The position numbers and the translations under genes were made by a program. From UBA11524 sp963590165 (lineage in GTDB: Bacteria; Bacillota; Clostridia; Christensenellales; Aristaeellaceae), in NCBI GenBank assembly GCA_963590165.1, contig CAVANO010000046.1, forward strand, positions 10,289 to 74,288: a stretch of 64,000 nt of DNA, written 5' to 3'. Below, one piece after another: positions 16,001 through 25,497 of the stretch. The notes under the pieces are model-generated. The model had not been told where the DNA came from, searched no databases, and was given only the letters and a program-made list of their open reading frames with translations. Each line of letters opens with the position of its first letter. Position 1 is the first letter of the stretch.

Positions 16001-18931
16001 ATGAGAAAGAGCAAGAAATGCTGGACAGTCCTGTCCGTTGTGACCTCGACGCTGCTTGTTATCGTGCTGTCCCTTACGAACATTGCATACAGCTATGAGA
16101 CGCTGATTAATGCGACGCTCGGACTGACGAACTACCGCGTCATCGATAACAGCGATGGGACGGAAAACACGTCATATTTCACAGCAAAATATACGGATGC
16201 GCAGTCCATCCATGATTACAGTGCCGATGTCAGCGAACGGGTAGAAGCGGAAGGTCTCGTGCTTCTGATGAATAACGGCGCGCTGCCGCTGAACACGGAA
16301 AGCACGCTGAAGGTCAGCCTGTTCGCGACCGGCTCAGTCAACATCAACAACAGCGTGCAGGGCATGCGCGGCGGTGTTGGCGGTGCAGCGGATAATAGCA
16401 GCAACCTGCTGACGTTCCGTGAGGCGTTGGAGGAACTTGATGCCGGCGGCAGCAAGATTGCGGTCAATCCGGTACTTTGGAGCTTCTATACGACCGGCGC
16501 TGGGAAGGATTACGGCGGTCAGAAGCGCCTGAATTCGAAAACGAATGTCCAGACCTACTATATCAACGAGGTGCCGTGGTCGCTCTACGATGCAACGGTT
16601 AAGGCGTCCTTCACAGATTACGGTGACGCAGCTGTTGTTGTGATTGCGCGTGATGACACCGAAGGGGCTGACCTGAATGTGCTGGGCAGCGATGGTGAAA
16701 ATGGCAACTATCTGGCATTGTCTGCAGAGGAAAGAACGCTTCTGCGCGAGCTGACAAAGCTCAAAGCGGAAGGCACGTTCTCTGCGCTGATTGTGCTGCT
16801 CAACGGTGCAAATCCGTTGCAGATGGATTTTCTGCAGGATGAGCAGATTGCAGTGGATGCGTGCCTGTGGATCGGAAATACCGGCATGACGGGCATTCGT
16901 GCCGTTGCGAAGGCACTGACGGGCGAAGTCGTTCCCTCAGGCCGCCTGACGGACACATTCGCGTATGACAATCTTTCATCGCCTGCCATGGCTGCTTGGG
17001 CGCTCAATCAAAACGGTGTTTTCTCTTCGCAGTATGATACGACGTCGCTCAACAACACGCAGAAAGCATATGGTGTCTACAGCGAGGGCATCTATGTCGG
17101 CTATCGGTACTATGAAACGCGTTATGCAGATGCAGTCGAGGGACGCAGCGGCACAGGGCTGTACCAGTATGATGAAACGGTTGCTTTCCCGTTTGGCAGC
17201 GGTCTGTCCTACACATCGTTTGAATACAGCGATTATCAGATGACGGCGACCGAAGACGGCTATGATGTGATGCTGACAGTCACAAATGCCGGCGACACAT
17301 GGTCAGGCAAGGAAACCGTACAGGTTTACCTGCAGAAGCCGTACACGGATTACGCCATCGAGAATGGTATGGAGGTTGCCGCTGTTGAGCTGATTGGTTA
17401 TGCCAAGACGAAAACGCTTGCTCCCGGCGAAACCCAGCAGGTGACGATACATGTCGATAAGCAGGATTTCACCAGCTACGACACTTATGGACTCGGCAGC
17501 TATCTGCTCGATGCCGGAACCTACTACCTTGCTGCGGGCAAAAATGCACATGACGCGCTCAACAATATCCTCGCGGCAAAGGGCTACACAACGGCTGACG
17601 GTATGGATGAAGCAGGCAATGCGGATTTGTGCAGCACCATTGAGGTCACTGAACAGGATCGCACGACATATACGGTATCTGCGGCAACGGGTGCGGAAAT
17701 CACAAACCGCTTGAGCGATGCTGACATCAACAGCACCGTCAGCGCGGAAGAAAATCTTGTTACCTATGTGTCCAGAAGCAACTGGATCGGCACATGGCCG
17801 AAGGAGGCGATTCGGCTCGCACTGACCGAGGCATTTGAAGCGGAACTGCAGAGCGATCATGAGCCGGAAAGCCAGGGCGATATGCCGACCATGGGCGTGG
17901 ACAGCGGGCTTTCGCTGATCAGCGTGCGCGGCAAGAGCTACGATGATGAGGCATGGGATACGCTCCTCAACCAGATGACCTTCGAGGACATGAATACGCT
18001 GATTACGACTGCCTATTGCGTAACGGCGCAGATTTCGAGCGTTTCCAAGCCTCAGACGAATGAACAGGACGGTCCGACCTACTGCAAGGAAGGCAAGACG
18101 GATTCTCGTTTCCCGTGCGAGGGCATCTGGGCTGCGACTTTCAACACCGAGCTGGTGAAGGAAGTCGGCGAGGCACTGGCAAATGACAGCCTGTATGCCG
18201 GTTATAATGGCATGTGGATTCCCGGCATCAACATCCATCGCACACCATACGGCGGCCGTGCGCATGAATATTTCTCGGAAGACCCGTATCTGACCGGTAT
18301 GATGGCGATGGCGGAAATTAACGGTATCCAGCAGTATGGTGTTATCGCGTATCCGAAGCATTTTGCTTTCAACGATCAGGAGGTGAACCGCAACGGCATC
18401 TCTATTTGGCTGAACGAACAGTCTGCACGCGAAATTTATTTGCGTCCGTGGTATTACGCATGCAGTCCGCTTTACGGCAATGCGCATGGTGTCATGTCTT
18501 CCTTCAACCGTGTCGGAAACGTCTGGACGAGTGCCAGCGATGGGCTTGTCAACGGCATTCTCCGCGGCGAATTCGGCTTTAACGGCATGATTGTGACCGA
18601 TATGGCGGATGCAAACGGCACAGTGTATATGTCCTGTGTGGACGGCATCATGGCAGGGACCGATTTGTGGCTAAGCTCCGGCAAAGATCACAGCCTGACG
18701 GCGTACCGCAATAACGCGACGGTCGTCAATGCCATGCGCGAAGCCTGCAAGCGTGTTCTGTATAACGTTTGCAACTACAGCGCTGTCATGAACGGCTATT
18801 CCGCCAGCACGCAGATTGTTCGTGTCTATACCTGGTGGGAGATTGCACTCTTTGCATCGCTCGGCTTGTGCAGCCTGCTGACGATTGTTTCCGTCGCGAT
18901 GCTTTGCAGGGCTTGCAGAAAGAAAAAGTAA
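16001..18931 (+). CDS. Membrane-anchored glycoside hydrolase family 3, permuted (cassette A, gene 4)
   Basis: Encodes 976 residues; start 16001 after AAGGAGGAAGC, 13 bases from the previous gene. The N-terminal hydrophobic segment (about 8-30) is an uncleaved anchor or signal. Then comes the permuted order: GH3 C-terminal domain (about 65-330), a fibronectin-like domain after FGSGLSYTSFEY (about 400), and the TIM barrel (about 635-930) with HRTPYGGRAHEYFSEDP, KHFAFNDQE (about 785) and IVTDMADA, where Asp about 865 is the expected nucleophile. It ends with a transmembrane helix WWEIALFASLGLCSLLTIVS and a CRKKK tail. The enzyme would be held on the outer face by both ends. It shares architecture, motifs and length (976 versus 974) with 46991-49915. 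Confidence 0.9.
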   Translation: MRKSKKCWTVLSVVTSTLLVIVLSLTNIAYSYETLINATLGLTNYRVIDNSDGTENTSYFTAKYTDAQSIHDYSADVSERVEAEGLVLLMNNGALPLNTESTLKVSLFATGSVNINNSVQGMRGGVGGAADNSSNLLTFREALEELDAGGSKIAVNPVLWSFYTTGAGKDYGGQKRLNSKTNVQTYYINEVPWSLYDATVKASFTDYGDAAVVVIARDDTEGADLNVLGSDGENGNYLALSAEERTLLRELTKLKAEGTFSALIVLLNGANPLQMDFLQDEQIAVDACLWIGNTGMTGIRAVAKALTGEVVPSGRLTDTFAYDNLSSPAMAAWALNQNGVFSSQYDTTSLNNTQKAYGVYSEGIYVGYRYYETRYADAVEGRSGTGLYQYDETVAFPFGSGLSYTSFEYSDYQMTATEDGYDVMLTVTNAGDTWSGKETVQVYLQKPYTDYAIENGMEVAAVELIGYAKTKTLAPGETQQVTIHVDKQDFTSYDTYGLGSYLLDAGTYYLAAGKNAHDALNNILAAKGYTTADGMDEAGNADLCSTIEVTEQDRTTYTVSAATGAEITNRLSDADINSTVSAEENLVTYVSRSNWIGTWPKEAIRLALTEAFEAELQSDHEPESQGDMPTMGVDSGLSLISVRGKSYDDEAWDTLLNQMTFEDMNTLITTAYCVTAQISSVSKPQTNEQDGPTYCKEGKTDSRFPCEGIWAATFNTELVKEVGEALANDSLYAGYNGMWIPGINIHRTPYGGRAHEYFSEDPYLTGMMAMAEINGIQQYGVIAYPKHFAFNDQEVNRNGISIWLNEQSAREIYLRPWYYACSPLYGNAHGVMSSFNRVGNVWTSASDGLVNGILRGEFGFNGMIVTDMADANGTVYMSCVDGIMAGTDLWLSSGKDHSLTAYRNNATVVNAMREACKRVLYNVCNYSAVMNGYSASTQIVRVYTWWEIALFASLGLCSLLTIVSVAMLCRACRKKK

Positions 18932-19000
18932 CTGTTTCCGCGGACGGAAGGAGGATACAATGCCGCCTTTCGTCCGCTGGAAAGAGGAATAGGTGAAAAC

Positions 19001-21355
19001 ATGAAACAAATCGCATGGAACGACGGCTGGCAGCTGCGCCATTTGAATTCGCAGGACAAATGGCAGGCTGTCACACTGCCTTACGACTGCATGCTCCATG
19101 AAAAGCGAAGCGACGAGAGCCCGGGCGGATGCAACAATGGCTGGTTCGAAGCGTATGACTATGAACTTGTTAAGCATTTCTCATGCACCGCGAAGCAACT
19201 CCAGCAGCACATTTTTCTGGAGTTGGAGGCAGTCTATCATATCGGGGAGGTTTACTGCAACGACCAGCTCGTTGTCAGCAGACCCAACGGGTATCTGCCC
19301 CTGATGGGGGAATTGACGCCCTATCTCCGCGAAGGTGAAAACACGGTTCGTGTTATTGCCCATAACGCGCAGATGCCGAGTGCACGCTGGTATACCGGCG
19401 CGGGCATTTATCGCCCCGCGTGGTGGTACGAAGCGCCGGAGAAGTACATTCTGCTCCACAGCTTGCGGATCAAGACACTGAACATCGAACCTGCCTGCAT
19501 TCGGGTCAGCGGCGCTACCAGCGAAAAGGGAAGCGTGATGCTGGATATTTTGGACGGTGAGAACGTTATCGCATCTGCATCCTGTGAAAGCGATGGCCAC
19601 TTCAGCATACAAATCAAGCTGAAGAACATCACATGCTGGTGCATTGAAACGCCGAAGCTGTATGAATGCCGTGCACGCTTCGGAAGCGATGAAGCACGAA
19701 CACATTTCGGGATTCGCATCGTCACATGCAGCGCTGCAAGCGGTATGTGCATTAACGGTCAGCGTGTTCTGCTGCGCGGCGCATGTATCCACCATGATAA
19801 CGGACTGCTTGGTGCTGCCGCGTTTGATGAAGCAGAGGAACGCAAGGTGCTGTTGTTGAAATCGGTTGGCTACAATGCCATCCGCTCGGCGCATAATCCT
19901 TGTTCGCGGGCTTTGCTGGAAGCATGCGACCGATACGGCATGCTGATGATGGACGAGTACGAGGACGCATGGTTTGTCCATAAGACACGGTATGACTATG
20001 CAGGTTATCTGAAGACATGGTATCAGCAGGATTTGGCGGATCTGGCTCAGAAGGACTACAATCATCCGTCCGTTATCCTCTATTCCCTCGGCAATGAGGT
20101 GTCAGAAAGCGCGTTGCCGGAAGGCGTTGCGTTGTTCAAACAGATGAAATCACGCTTGCGCAGTCAGGATGATACGCGTCCGATTACATGCGGCATCAAC
20201 ATCGGTTTCAATCAGGCAATGGCGTCCGGACATTCTTTTTTCAGCGATGAAAAAGCGGCAGCATTTGATATTCACGACCTTGGCACGGAAGAGAAGAATC
20301 ATCGCAAGTGGCTGTTCGGCGCATTGACGATGAAACTTAATGCACTGATGCCCGGCTGCGATCGTGCAACGCATGATATCTTTGCAGCATCGGACATTGC
20401 AGGCTACAATTACGGACTGTACCGCTATCGGATGGATCGGCGAAAGTATCCGGAACGGGTGATTCTCGGCAGCGAATCCTTCTGTGTGGATGAAGAACGC
20501 TTCCTGAGGGAGGCAAAACGTGATCCGGGCATCATCGGCGATTTTGTCTGGACAGGTATCGATCATCTCGGCGAGGTCGGGCTCGGTGCATGGGAATACC
20601 GTGCTGATGCGCCGACATTCCTGCATTCAAACGGTTGGCTGACTTCGGGTGCAGGTCGCATTGACATTACCGGCAAGCTTCTGCCTGAGGCGTACTATAC
20701 GCGTGCTGTCTACGGGCTGCTCAAGAAGCCATATATCGCGGTTGTTCCGCCGAATCACGCAGGCGAGCGCCATAGTCCATCTGGATGGAAAATGACATCA
20801 GCGGTTGCGTCATGGGGCTGGCATGGCTGTGAAGGCAAAAAGTGTATGATTGAGGTCTACGGCTGCGGCGACCATGTGACACTCTTCCTGAACGGTATCA
20901 GAAAGGGTACGAAGAGCTTGCGGCGAAGCAGCCGAACATGTTTCCGGCTGCCGTATGAGCCCGGAAGCCTGACAGCGGTCGTCTATGACCGGAAGGATGC
21001 AGAACTTGGTAGCACGAGTCTGATGTCTCTCGATGAACAGCGGAAGCTGATGCTTGAAGCGGAGCAGCAGAAGTTGTCCCCGGGTGAGCTATGCTATGTG
21101 CGCATCCGGATGACGGATGGCGCTGGAACGACGGACGTGCTGTCGAATGATAAGATTCGGCTGGAGGCAGATGGCGGCGAACTGCTTGGCTTTGGTCATG
21201 CATGTCCCTTCAACAAGGATGGATACACGGGAAATCAGACGAAAGTCTATCACGGCGAGGCAATGGCGATTCTGCGTGCAGGGCAGGACGGTGCTATTCA
21301 TTTGAGGGCATATGCTGACTGCGGGAAAGCAGAACTGACAATCGATATCCAATAA
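19001..21355 (+). CDS. Glycoside hydrolase family 2 (beta-galactosidase-like)
   Basis: Encodes 784 residues without a signal peptide, so it is cytoplasmic; start 19001 with AGAGGAATAGG upstream. The order is sugar-binding domain (jelly roll, with GAGIYRPAWW), immunoglobulin-like domain, TIM barrel, then C-terminal beta domains. The acid/base Glu lies in SLGNEVSE (E366) and the nucleophile in LGSESF (E492), both where GH2 requires them. RSAHNPCSRALLEACDRYGMLMMDE is the conserved barrel entry. Substrates could be beta-galactosides, or beta-glucuronides or arabinosides; sequence alone does not decide. It is the last gene of the cassette A run and is followed by a hairpin. Confidence 0.9.
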   Translation: MKQIAWNDGWQLRHLNSQDKWQAVTLPYDCMLHEKRSDESPGGCNNGWFEAYDYELVKHFSCTAKQLQQHIFLELEAVYHIGEVYCNDQLVVSRPNGYLPLMGELTPYLREGENTVRVIAHNAQMPSARWYTGAGIYRPAWWYEAPEKYILLHSLRIKTLNIEPACIRVSGATSEKGSVMLDILDGENVIASASCESDGHFSIQIKLKNITCWCIETPKLYECRARFGSDEARTHFGIRIVTCSAASGMCINGQRVLLRGACIHHDNGLLGAAAFDEAEERKVLLLKSVGYNAIRSAHNPCSRALLEACDRYGMLMMDEYEDAWFVHKTRYDYAGYLKTWYQQDLADLAQKDYNHPSVILYSLGNEVSESALPEGVALFKQMKSRLRSQDDTRPITCGINIGFNQAMASGHSFFSDEKAAAFDIHDLGTEEKNHRKWLFGALTMKLNALMPGCDRATHDIFAASDIAGYNYGLYRYRMDRRKYPERVILGSESFCVDEERFLREAKRDPGIIGDFVWTGIDHLGEVGLGAWEYRADAPTFLHSNGWLTSGAGRIDITGKLLPEAYYTRAVYGLLKKPYIAVVPPNHAGERHSPSGWKMTSAVASWGWHGCEGKKCMIEVYGCGDHVTLFLNGIRKGTKSLRRSSRTCFRLPYEPGSLTAVVYDRKDAELGSTSLMSLDEQRKLMLEAEQQKLSPGELCYVRIRMTDGAGTTDVLSNDKIRLEADGGELLGFGHACPFNKDGYTGNQTKVYHGEAMAILRAGQDGAIHLRAYADCGKAELTIDIQ

Positions 21356-21360
21356 ACATG

Positions 21361-21397
21361 CCGGCGCTGTATCCTGATGAATAGGGTACAGCGCCGG
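21361..21397 (+). terminator. Terminator after the GH2 gene
   Basis: CCGGCGCTGTATCC pairs with GGGTACAGCGCCGG (one G-T pair) around a nine-base loop. The T-tract is short (GCTTGTTG). It separates the glycosidase run from the two-component genes. Confidence 0.65.
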
Positions 21398-21402
21398 GCT
21401 TG

Positions 21403-21431
21403 TTGCGCAAGTTAAATGATTGTGATATAAT
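21403..21431 (+). promoter_or_regulatory. Promoter for the LytTR regulator, with shared motif
   Basis: TTGCGC and TATAAT are separated by 17 bases, with TGA in front of the -10 (extended -10). The stretch ATGATTG-n-GATATAATCA is repeated at the YesM promoter (23735-23752). Its ends TGATT/AATCA form an inverted repeat over the -10, a plausible operator. Confidence 0.6.
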
Positions 21432-21461
21432 CAATGTCAACAGGAAAAAGGAGTGTACGCC

Positions 21462-22178
21462 ATGATCAGCATTGCCATTGTCGAGGATGACGTGCAGGAG
21501 CAGAAACGTCTGCAGCAGTATTTGACGCGCTATTCTATGGAAAATCAGCAGGCGTTCCGTTTTTTTCTTTATGGGAATGCATTTGATTTTCTGGAGGAAA
21601 AGCAGTCGTTTGACATCATCTTCATGGATATTATGATGCCTAACATGACCGGCATGGAGGCGGCTGCGCGGCTGCGCGAATATGATACCAGGGCAGTGCT
21701 GATTTTTGTGACGACCATGGTGCAATTCGCAGTGAAGAGCTATGAAGTGGATGCACTGGACTACATTGTGAAGCCTGTTAGCTATGCCCGGCTGATTATG
21801 AAACTGCAGAAAGCGATTCGGGTTATCGAAGCGAGTTCCGGCGGCATGGTGGTTATCAACGATGCGCGCGGCATGATTCGCTGTGCAACGAAGAACTTGA
21901 TGTATGTTGAAGTGCATGGCCATAAGCTGGATTACCATACGACGGAAGGCGTTTATAGCGCTTACGGCTCGCTCAATGATCTCGAAAGCGTTCTGCACAG
22001 CTATCATTTCATGCGCTGCAATGCCTGCTATCTCGTGAATCCGCAGTTCATCAAGTCCGTCAATACGCATGATCTGCTTGTCATGCTTTCAAACGGTGAA
22101 GCATTGAAAATTTCTCAGACACGTCGGAAAGGTTTTATCAACGAGCTGACAAATTGGTTAGGGCAGGGGAATAGCTGA
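21462..22178 (+). CDS. LytTR-family response regulator
   Basis: Encodes 238 residues; ATG 21462 sits behind AAAAAGGAG. The receiver domain has VEDD acidic residues, the phospho-acceptor Asp in IIFMDIMMP, and the Lys in YIVKPV. The C-terminal DNA-binding part is LytTR: LMYVEVHGHKLDYHTTEG, SLNDLESVL, FMRCNACYLVNPQFIKSV and the SQTRRKGFINEL end. It should bind direct repeats near target promoters. It is encoded with the GHKL kinase that follows, overlapping by one base, but that kinase is interrupted. Confidence 0.92.
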   Translation: MISIAIVEDDVQEQKRLQQYLTRYSMENQQAFRFFLYGNAFDFLEEKQSFDIIFMDIMMPNMTGMEAAARLREYDTRAVLIFVTTMVQFAVKSYEVDALDYIVKPVSYARLIMKLQKAIRVIEASSGGMVVINDARGMIRCATKNLMYVEVHGHKLDYHTTEGVYSAYGSLNDLESVLHSYHFMRCNACYLVNPQFIKSVNTHDLLVMLSNGEALKISQTRRKGFINELTNWLGQGNS

Positions 22179-23506
22179 TGTTTGATCTGATTCGCAATCT
22201 ATTCGTTCAGCATGGATTTGTCGTGGAAATGCTGCTGATAGAGTGGATTTACTGCCATTATTATGAACGACGTGAGGATTTTGCTTTCCGCGTCCTTGCA
22301 TTCGTTGCGCTGATGCTACTGAATTCTGTGGCATGGCGCTGGGCAGATACTGTTCTGCCGGATACGGCCTGGAGCTACTCGCTGCAAGGCATCGGCAAGT
22401 ATTTGCTCTTTTTTCTGATTGGCTTCTGGGGTCTTCGTCTATGCAAGAAAATCGAAAAAAACGAGTCGTTCTTCTGCATGACCTGCTCGCTTGCTACGCA
22501 GCACCTGTCGTATGCTTGCTACAGCGATATTCTTGTGCTGTGCGGCTGGTCGTTTGACGCCATGCAGGAAATTCCTGTCATTTCCTGCGTGATGGCAATC
22601 GTCTATTTTGCTGCATATTGGCTGATTGTCAGGAAAATCAAGCAGCATCCGGAGCTCAGCTTTCAGACGCGCGAAAATTAACTTGTCGGCGGTCTGCTGA
22701 TTCTCTTTGCGATTGTTATCAAATTCATCATGGAGCCGTATCTCTCTGCCGAAGAAATGCCGACGCTGTATGTGCTGGTCAGCATCTACAGTATTGTCTG
22801 CTGTATCCTTGCGCTCATGCTGGAGGTAGGTCTGTTCCGCAATCAGGCGCTGGCAAACGAAAAGAAATTCCTGATGCAGCTCGTCTATATGCAGGAAGAG
22901 CAGTACCGCACGTCTAAGGCGAATGTCGAGATGGTCAACATCAAATGCCATGATATGAAGCATCAGATCCGCCATATTGCTAATGCGGTAACGCCTGAGG
23001 CAGTCAAGGAACTTGAGCAGATTATTAATGTTTACGACTCATCGCTCCAGACCGGCAGCGAAATCCTCGATGTCTGTCTGATGGAAAAACAGCTCCTCTG
23101 CGAGAAAAACGGTATTAAGCTGGACTGCATCGCCAATGGTCAGTGCCTTGCATTTATGCAGCCGTCCGATCTGTTTGCCTTGTTCGGCAATGCGCTGGAT
23201 AATGCTATTGAGGCTGTCTGCAAGCTGGACGACGTAGAAAAACGCATCATCTTCGTTAGCGTGAAGGAAGAACTCGGTATGGCGGTCATCCACATCGAAA
23301 ACAACTATATCGGCGAACTTGTCATGACAGACGGCATTCCGCGCACCTCCAAGGGCGACGAGTTTTACCACGGCTATGGCATGAAGAGCATCCGCATGGT
23401 CGTGGAGAAATATGACGGCAACATGACGCTTCTGCCGCAGAATGGAATTTTCAATCTGAATATAACAATCCCAATTCCGGAAAAAAGGAAAAATAGTAGC
23501 GTCTAA
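22178..23506 (+). pseudogene. GHKL sensor histidine kinase split by an in-frame stop
   Basis: Codons 1-167 encode several membrane helices. An in-frame TAA at 22679-22681 then interrupts the chain. The same frame continues immediately as LVGGLLILFAIVIKFIM (another helix), a coiled linker, the H-box CHDMKHQI and the ATPase part with GNALDNAIEAV, HIENNY and HGYGMKSIRMVVEKY. The stop is a single change from CAA or another sense codon, and no ribosome site precedes the internal ATG 22730. The intact form would be a 442-residue AgrC/NatK-like kinase for the LytTR regulator. Either the kinase has recently been lost, or the stop is a sequencing error or is read through. Confidence 0.85.
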
Positions 23507-23815
23507 AAGAGGCTGCCACAGTTTGCTTTCCTTCTGGCTATACCATATGGCACTGGTGGCGGACTCTTCTGCATCGATGTGGTCGCCATCCGTGTTGACG
23601 TAGAGATCGTTTATAGGTCACTTTTGCTGAATCGTGATTTGTCCATAACTTGAATGAACGAGTGACTAACATTCTCCTATATCGATCGGTTGATATTCAT
23701 GCGAGAACTGTGGGCATATCGTTGCGATGAAAAGATGATTGAGATATAATCATGCTGTTTGAAATCAAAGCATGAAAATCATGGTTATTGCGGATGATCA
23801 TGATGGTAAATCGGA
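23507..23815. other. Non-coding spacer with promoter
   Basis: This stretch of about 310 bases separates the broken kinase from the YesM gene. Apart from the promoter at 23722-23750 I see only a short minus-strand open stretch (about 23507-23612) without start or family match, possibly a relic. Confidence 0.4.
23722..23750 (+). promoter_or_regulatory. Promoter for the YesM/YesN pair
   Basis: TTGCGA and TATAAT with 17 bases between. The -10 region ATGATTGAGATATAATCA differs at one position from that of the LytTR promoter (21410-21433), suggesting a common regulator. Confidence 0.6.
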
Positions 23816-23839
23816 ATGACAGAGAGGAATGTCAGCAAT

Positions 23840-25486
23840 ATGAGGAAGCATGGCAGCAAGAAGTCATTGAAGCAATGGTCATGGATTATTTTGCTGGTCT
23901 GTATTTTGCCGCTGAATCTGATTTCGTTGTATGCTGCTGCACAGGCCTCTGAAAGCTATCGGCAGCAGACAGCGTTGAGCATCCAGAATGTGATGAATGT
24001 GGAAATGAATCGGCTCAATACAATCCTGACAAAGGCGGATAACTACCTGTTTACATTAATACAATCCGAAAACGGGCGGGTGGTGCGCTGGCCCGAAAGT
24101 CAGCTGGATTTTCAAAATGCTCGAATCAAAATGATGATGGATATGAATGATAATTTACCATCTGATCAGTATGGTAGCGGATATTTTATTTTAACGGATC
24201 ATGATTTTGGTGAGAATAACAACGCCATGGAAAACATGCTTATTTCAGGTGCTGCGAGTGATACGGCAACGATTCGGAGTATATTGGAAGATGAAGAACA
24301 ACTTGCGTCAGTCGGGAAGAGATGGATGCTGCTGACGATTCAGAACCGTTCGTATTTGATTCATAAAAATGAGATTAACGGAATTATTTACGGTGCGTTT
24401 GTGGATTATCAGGCATGGGAAACAAACTTTTTATCGCAGCTGTCTTACGAGAATACATTGTTGCTGACGGATTTGGAATCGACGAATACAAAGGGCAATC
24501 GGATTGTGATTACCGGCAATGCGCTGAAGCTCAGCTGGCCAATCTATTGTGTTGTAAATATGGGCAGCGTGAATGCTTGGAACGTGTGGCAATTTGTTGC
24601 GGTTTTGTGCTGCTTTCTGTGCGCTCCAGTGATTTATCTTTTATTTAGCAAGTATATTCTTCGCACTTTCAGTGAATTGACACATGCACACTGCGAGTTC
24701 AAAAATGGCAACAGGGATTATCGGATTGTTCAGCCTGCACCATTCAGGGAAATGGAAACCGCTTTTTTCTCTTACAACGAGATGGCTGAGAACCTTCACG
24801 ATTTGCGGCTTGAAAACATGGAGAAGGAACTCAAAAATCAGAACCTGATGCTGGAAAAGCAAGAACTTGAGATCACGAATCTACAGCTTCAAATTCATCC
24901 GCATTTTCTGCTGAATACGTTTAATTTGGTTTACAACCTTGCGGCACAAGGCAATGTTGAAAGCATCCAGAAAACGATTCTCTATTTGTCGGATTATTTC
25001 CGCTATCTGTTTCGAAACGGCAGAACGCAGCCACGCTTTGAAAAGGAACTGAAGTTGATTGAGGAGTACATTGAAATAGCTCAAACGCGGTATCCCGGCA
25101 GAATTGATACCGTGTTTGAGATTGATGAGGATATGCTGCTTGTACATGTGCCGCCACTGCTCTTCCACAACTTTGTGGAAAACTGTATAAAGCATGGGCT
25201 GAAAGATGACAACAAAATCTGCATTGTGATTACAGCAGAATATACGAACGGATGGGTGAAAGTAGAAATCTCTGATGATGGTCGCGGTATGCCGGAAGAT
25301 GTTGTCAAGGCGATTAATACGAACACATTGGAGCAAGAGGAGAAAGGGAAAAATGTCGGAATCAGAAATTCTGTGAAGCGTCTTTATGCGATTTACGGCG
25401 AGCAAGCGACCCTGCATGTAGATTCTGCACCTGATGAGGGAACAACGGTGAGCATACGATTCCCCTATGAATTGGAAACGGATTGA
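23840..25486 (+). CDS. YesM/LytS-type sensor histidine kinase
   Basis: Encodes 548 residues from ATG 23840 (GAGAGGA upstream); an ATG 24 bases earlier is possible. The layout is a cytoplasmic basic tail, first helix (about 10-30), an external sensing region of about 230 residues, second helix (about 250-275), a HAMP-like linker, a coiled coil, then the histidine kinase with QLQIHPHFLLNTFN (phospho-acceptor His) and a GHKL ATPase with VENCIKHGL, DDGRGMPED and GIRNSVKRL. This type pairs with AraC-like response regulators and usually controls a neighbouring sugar ABC transporter. The partner regulator starts 11 bases after its stop and the Lpl-type importer follows. Confidence 0.93.
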   Translation: MRKHGSKKSLKQWSWIILLVCILPLNLISLYAAAQASESYRQQTALSIQNVMNVEMNRLNTILTKADNYLFTLIQSENGRVVRWPESQLDFQNARIKMMMDMNDNLPSDQYGSGYFILTDHDFGENNNAMENMLISGAASDTATIRSILEDEEQLASVGKRWMLLTIQNRSYLIHKNEINGIIYGAFVDYQAWETNFLSQLSYENTLLLTDLESTNTKGNRIVITGNALKLSWPIYCVVNMGSVNAWNVWQFVAVLCCFLCAPVIYLLFSKYILRTFSELTHAHCEFKNGNRDYRIVQPAPFREMETAFFSYNEMAENLHDLRLENMEKELKNQNLMLEKQELEITNLQLQIHPHFLLNTFNLVYNLAAQGNVESIQKTILYLSDYFRYLFRNGRTQPRFEKELKLIEEYIEIAQTRYPGRIDTVFEIDEDMLLVHVPPLLFHNFVENCIKHGLKDDNKICIVITAEYTNGWVKVEISDDGRGMPEDVVKAINTNTLEQEEKGKNVGIRNSVKRLYAIYGEQATLHVDSAPDEGTTVSIRFPYELETD

Positions 25487-25497
25487 GGTGATCAAGC

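Noticed and set aside
23507..23612. Minus-strand open stretch reading DLYVNTDGDHIDAEES and onward
   Set aside because: The D-x-N-x-D-G pattern recalls calcium-binding dockerin loops, but the stretch is only about 35 residues long, has no start, and does not show a paired repeat.
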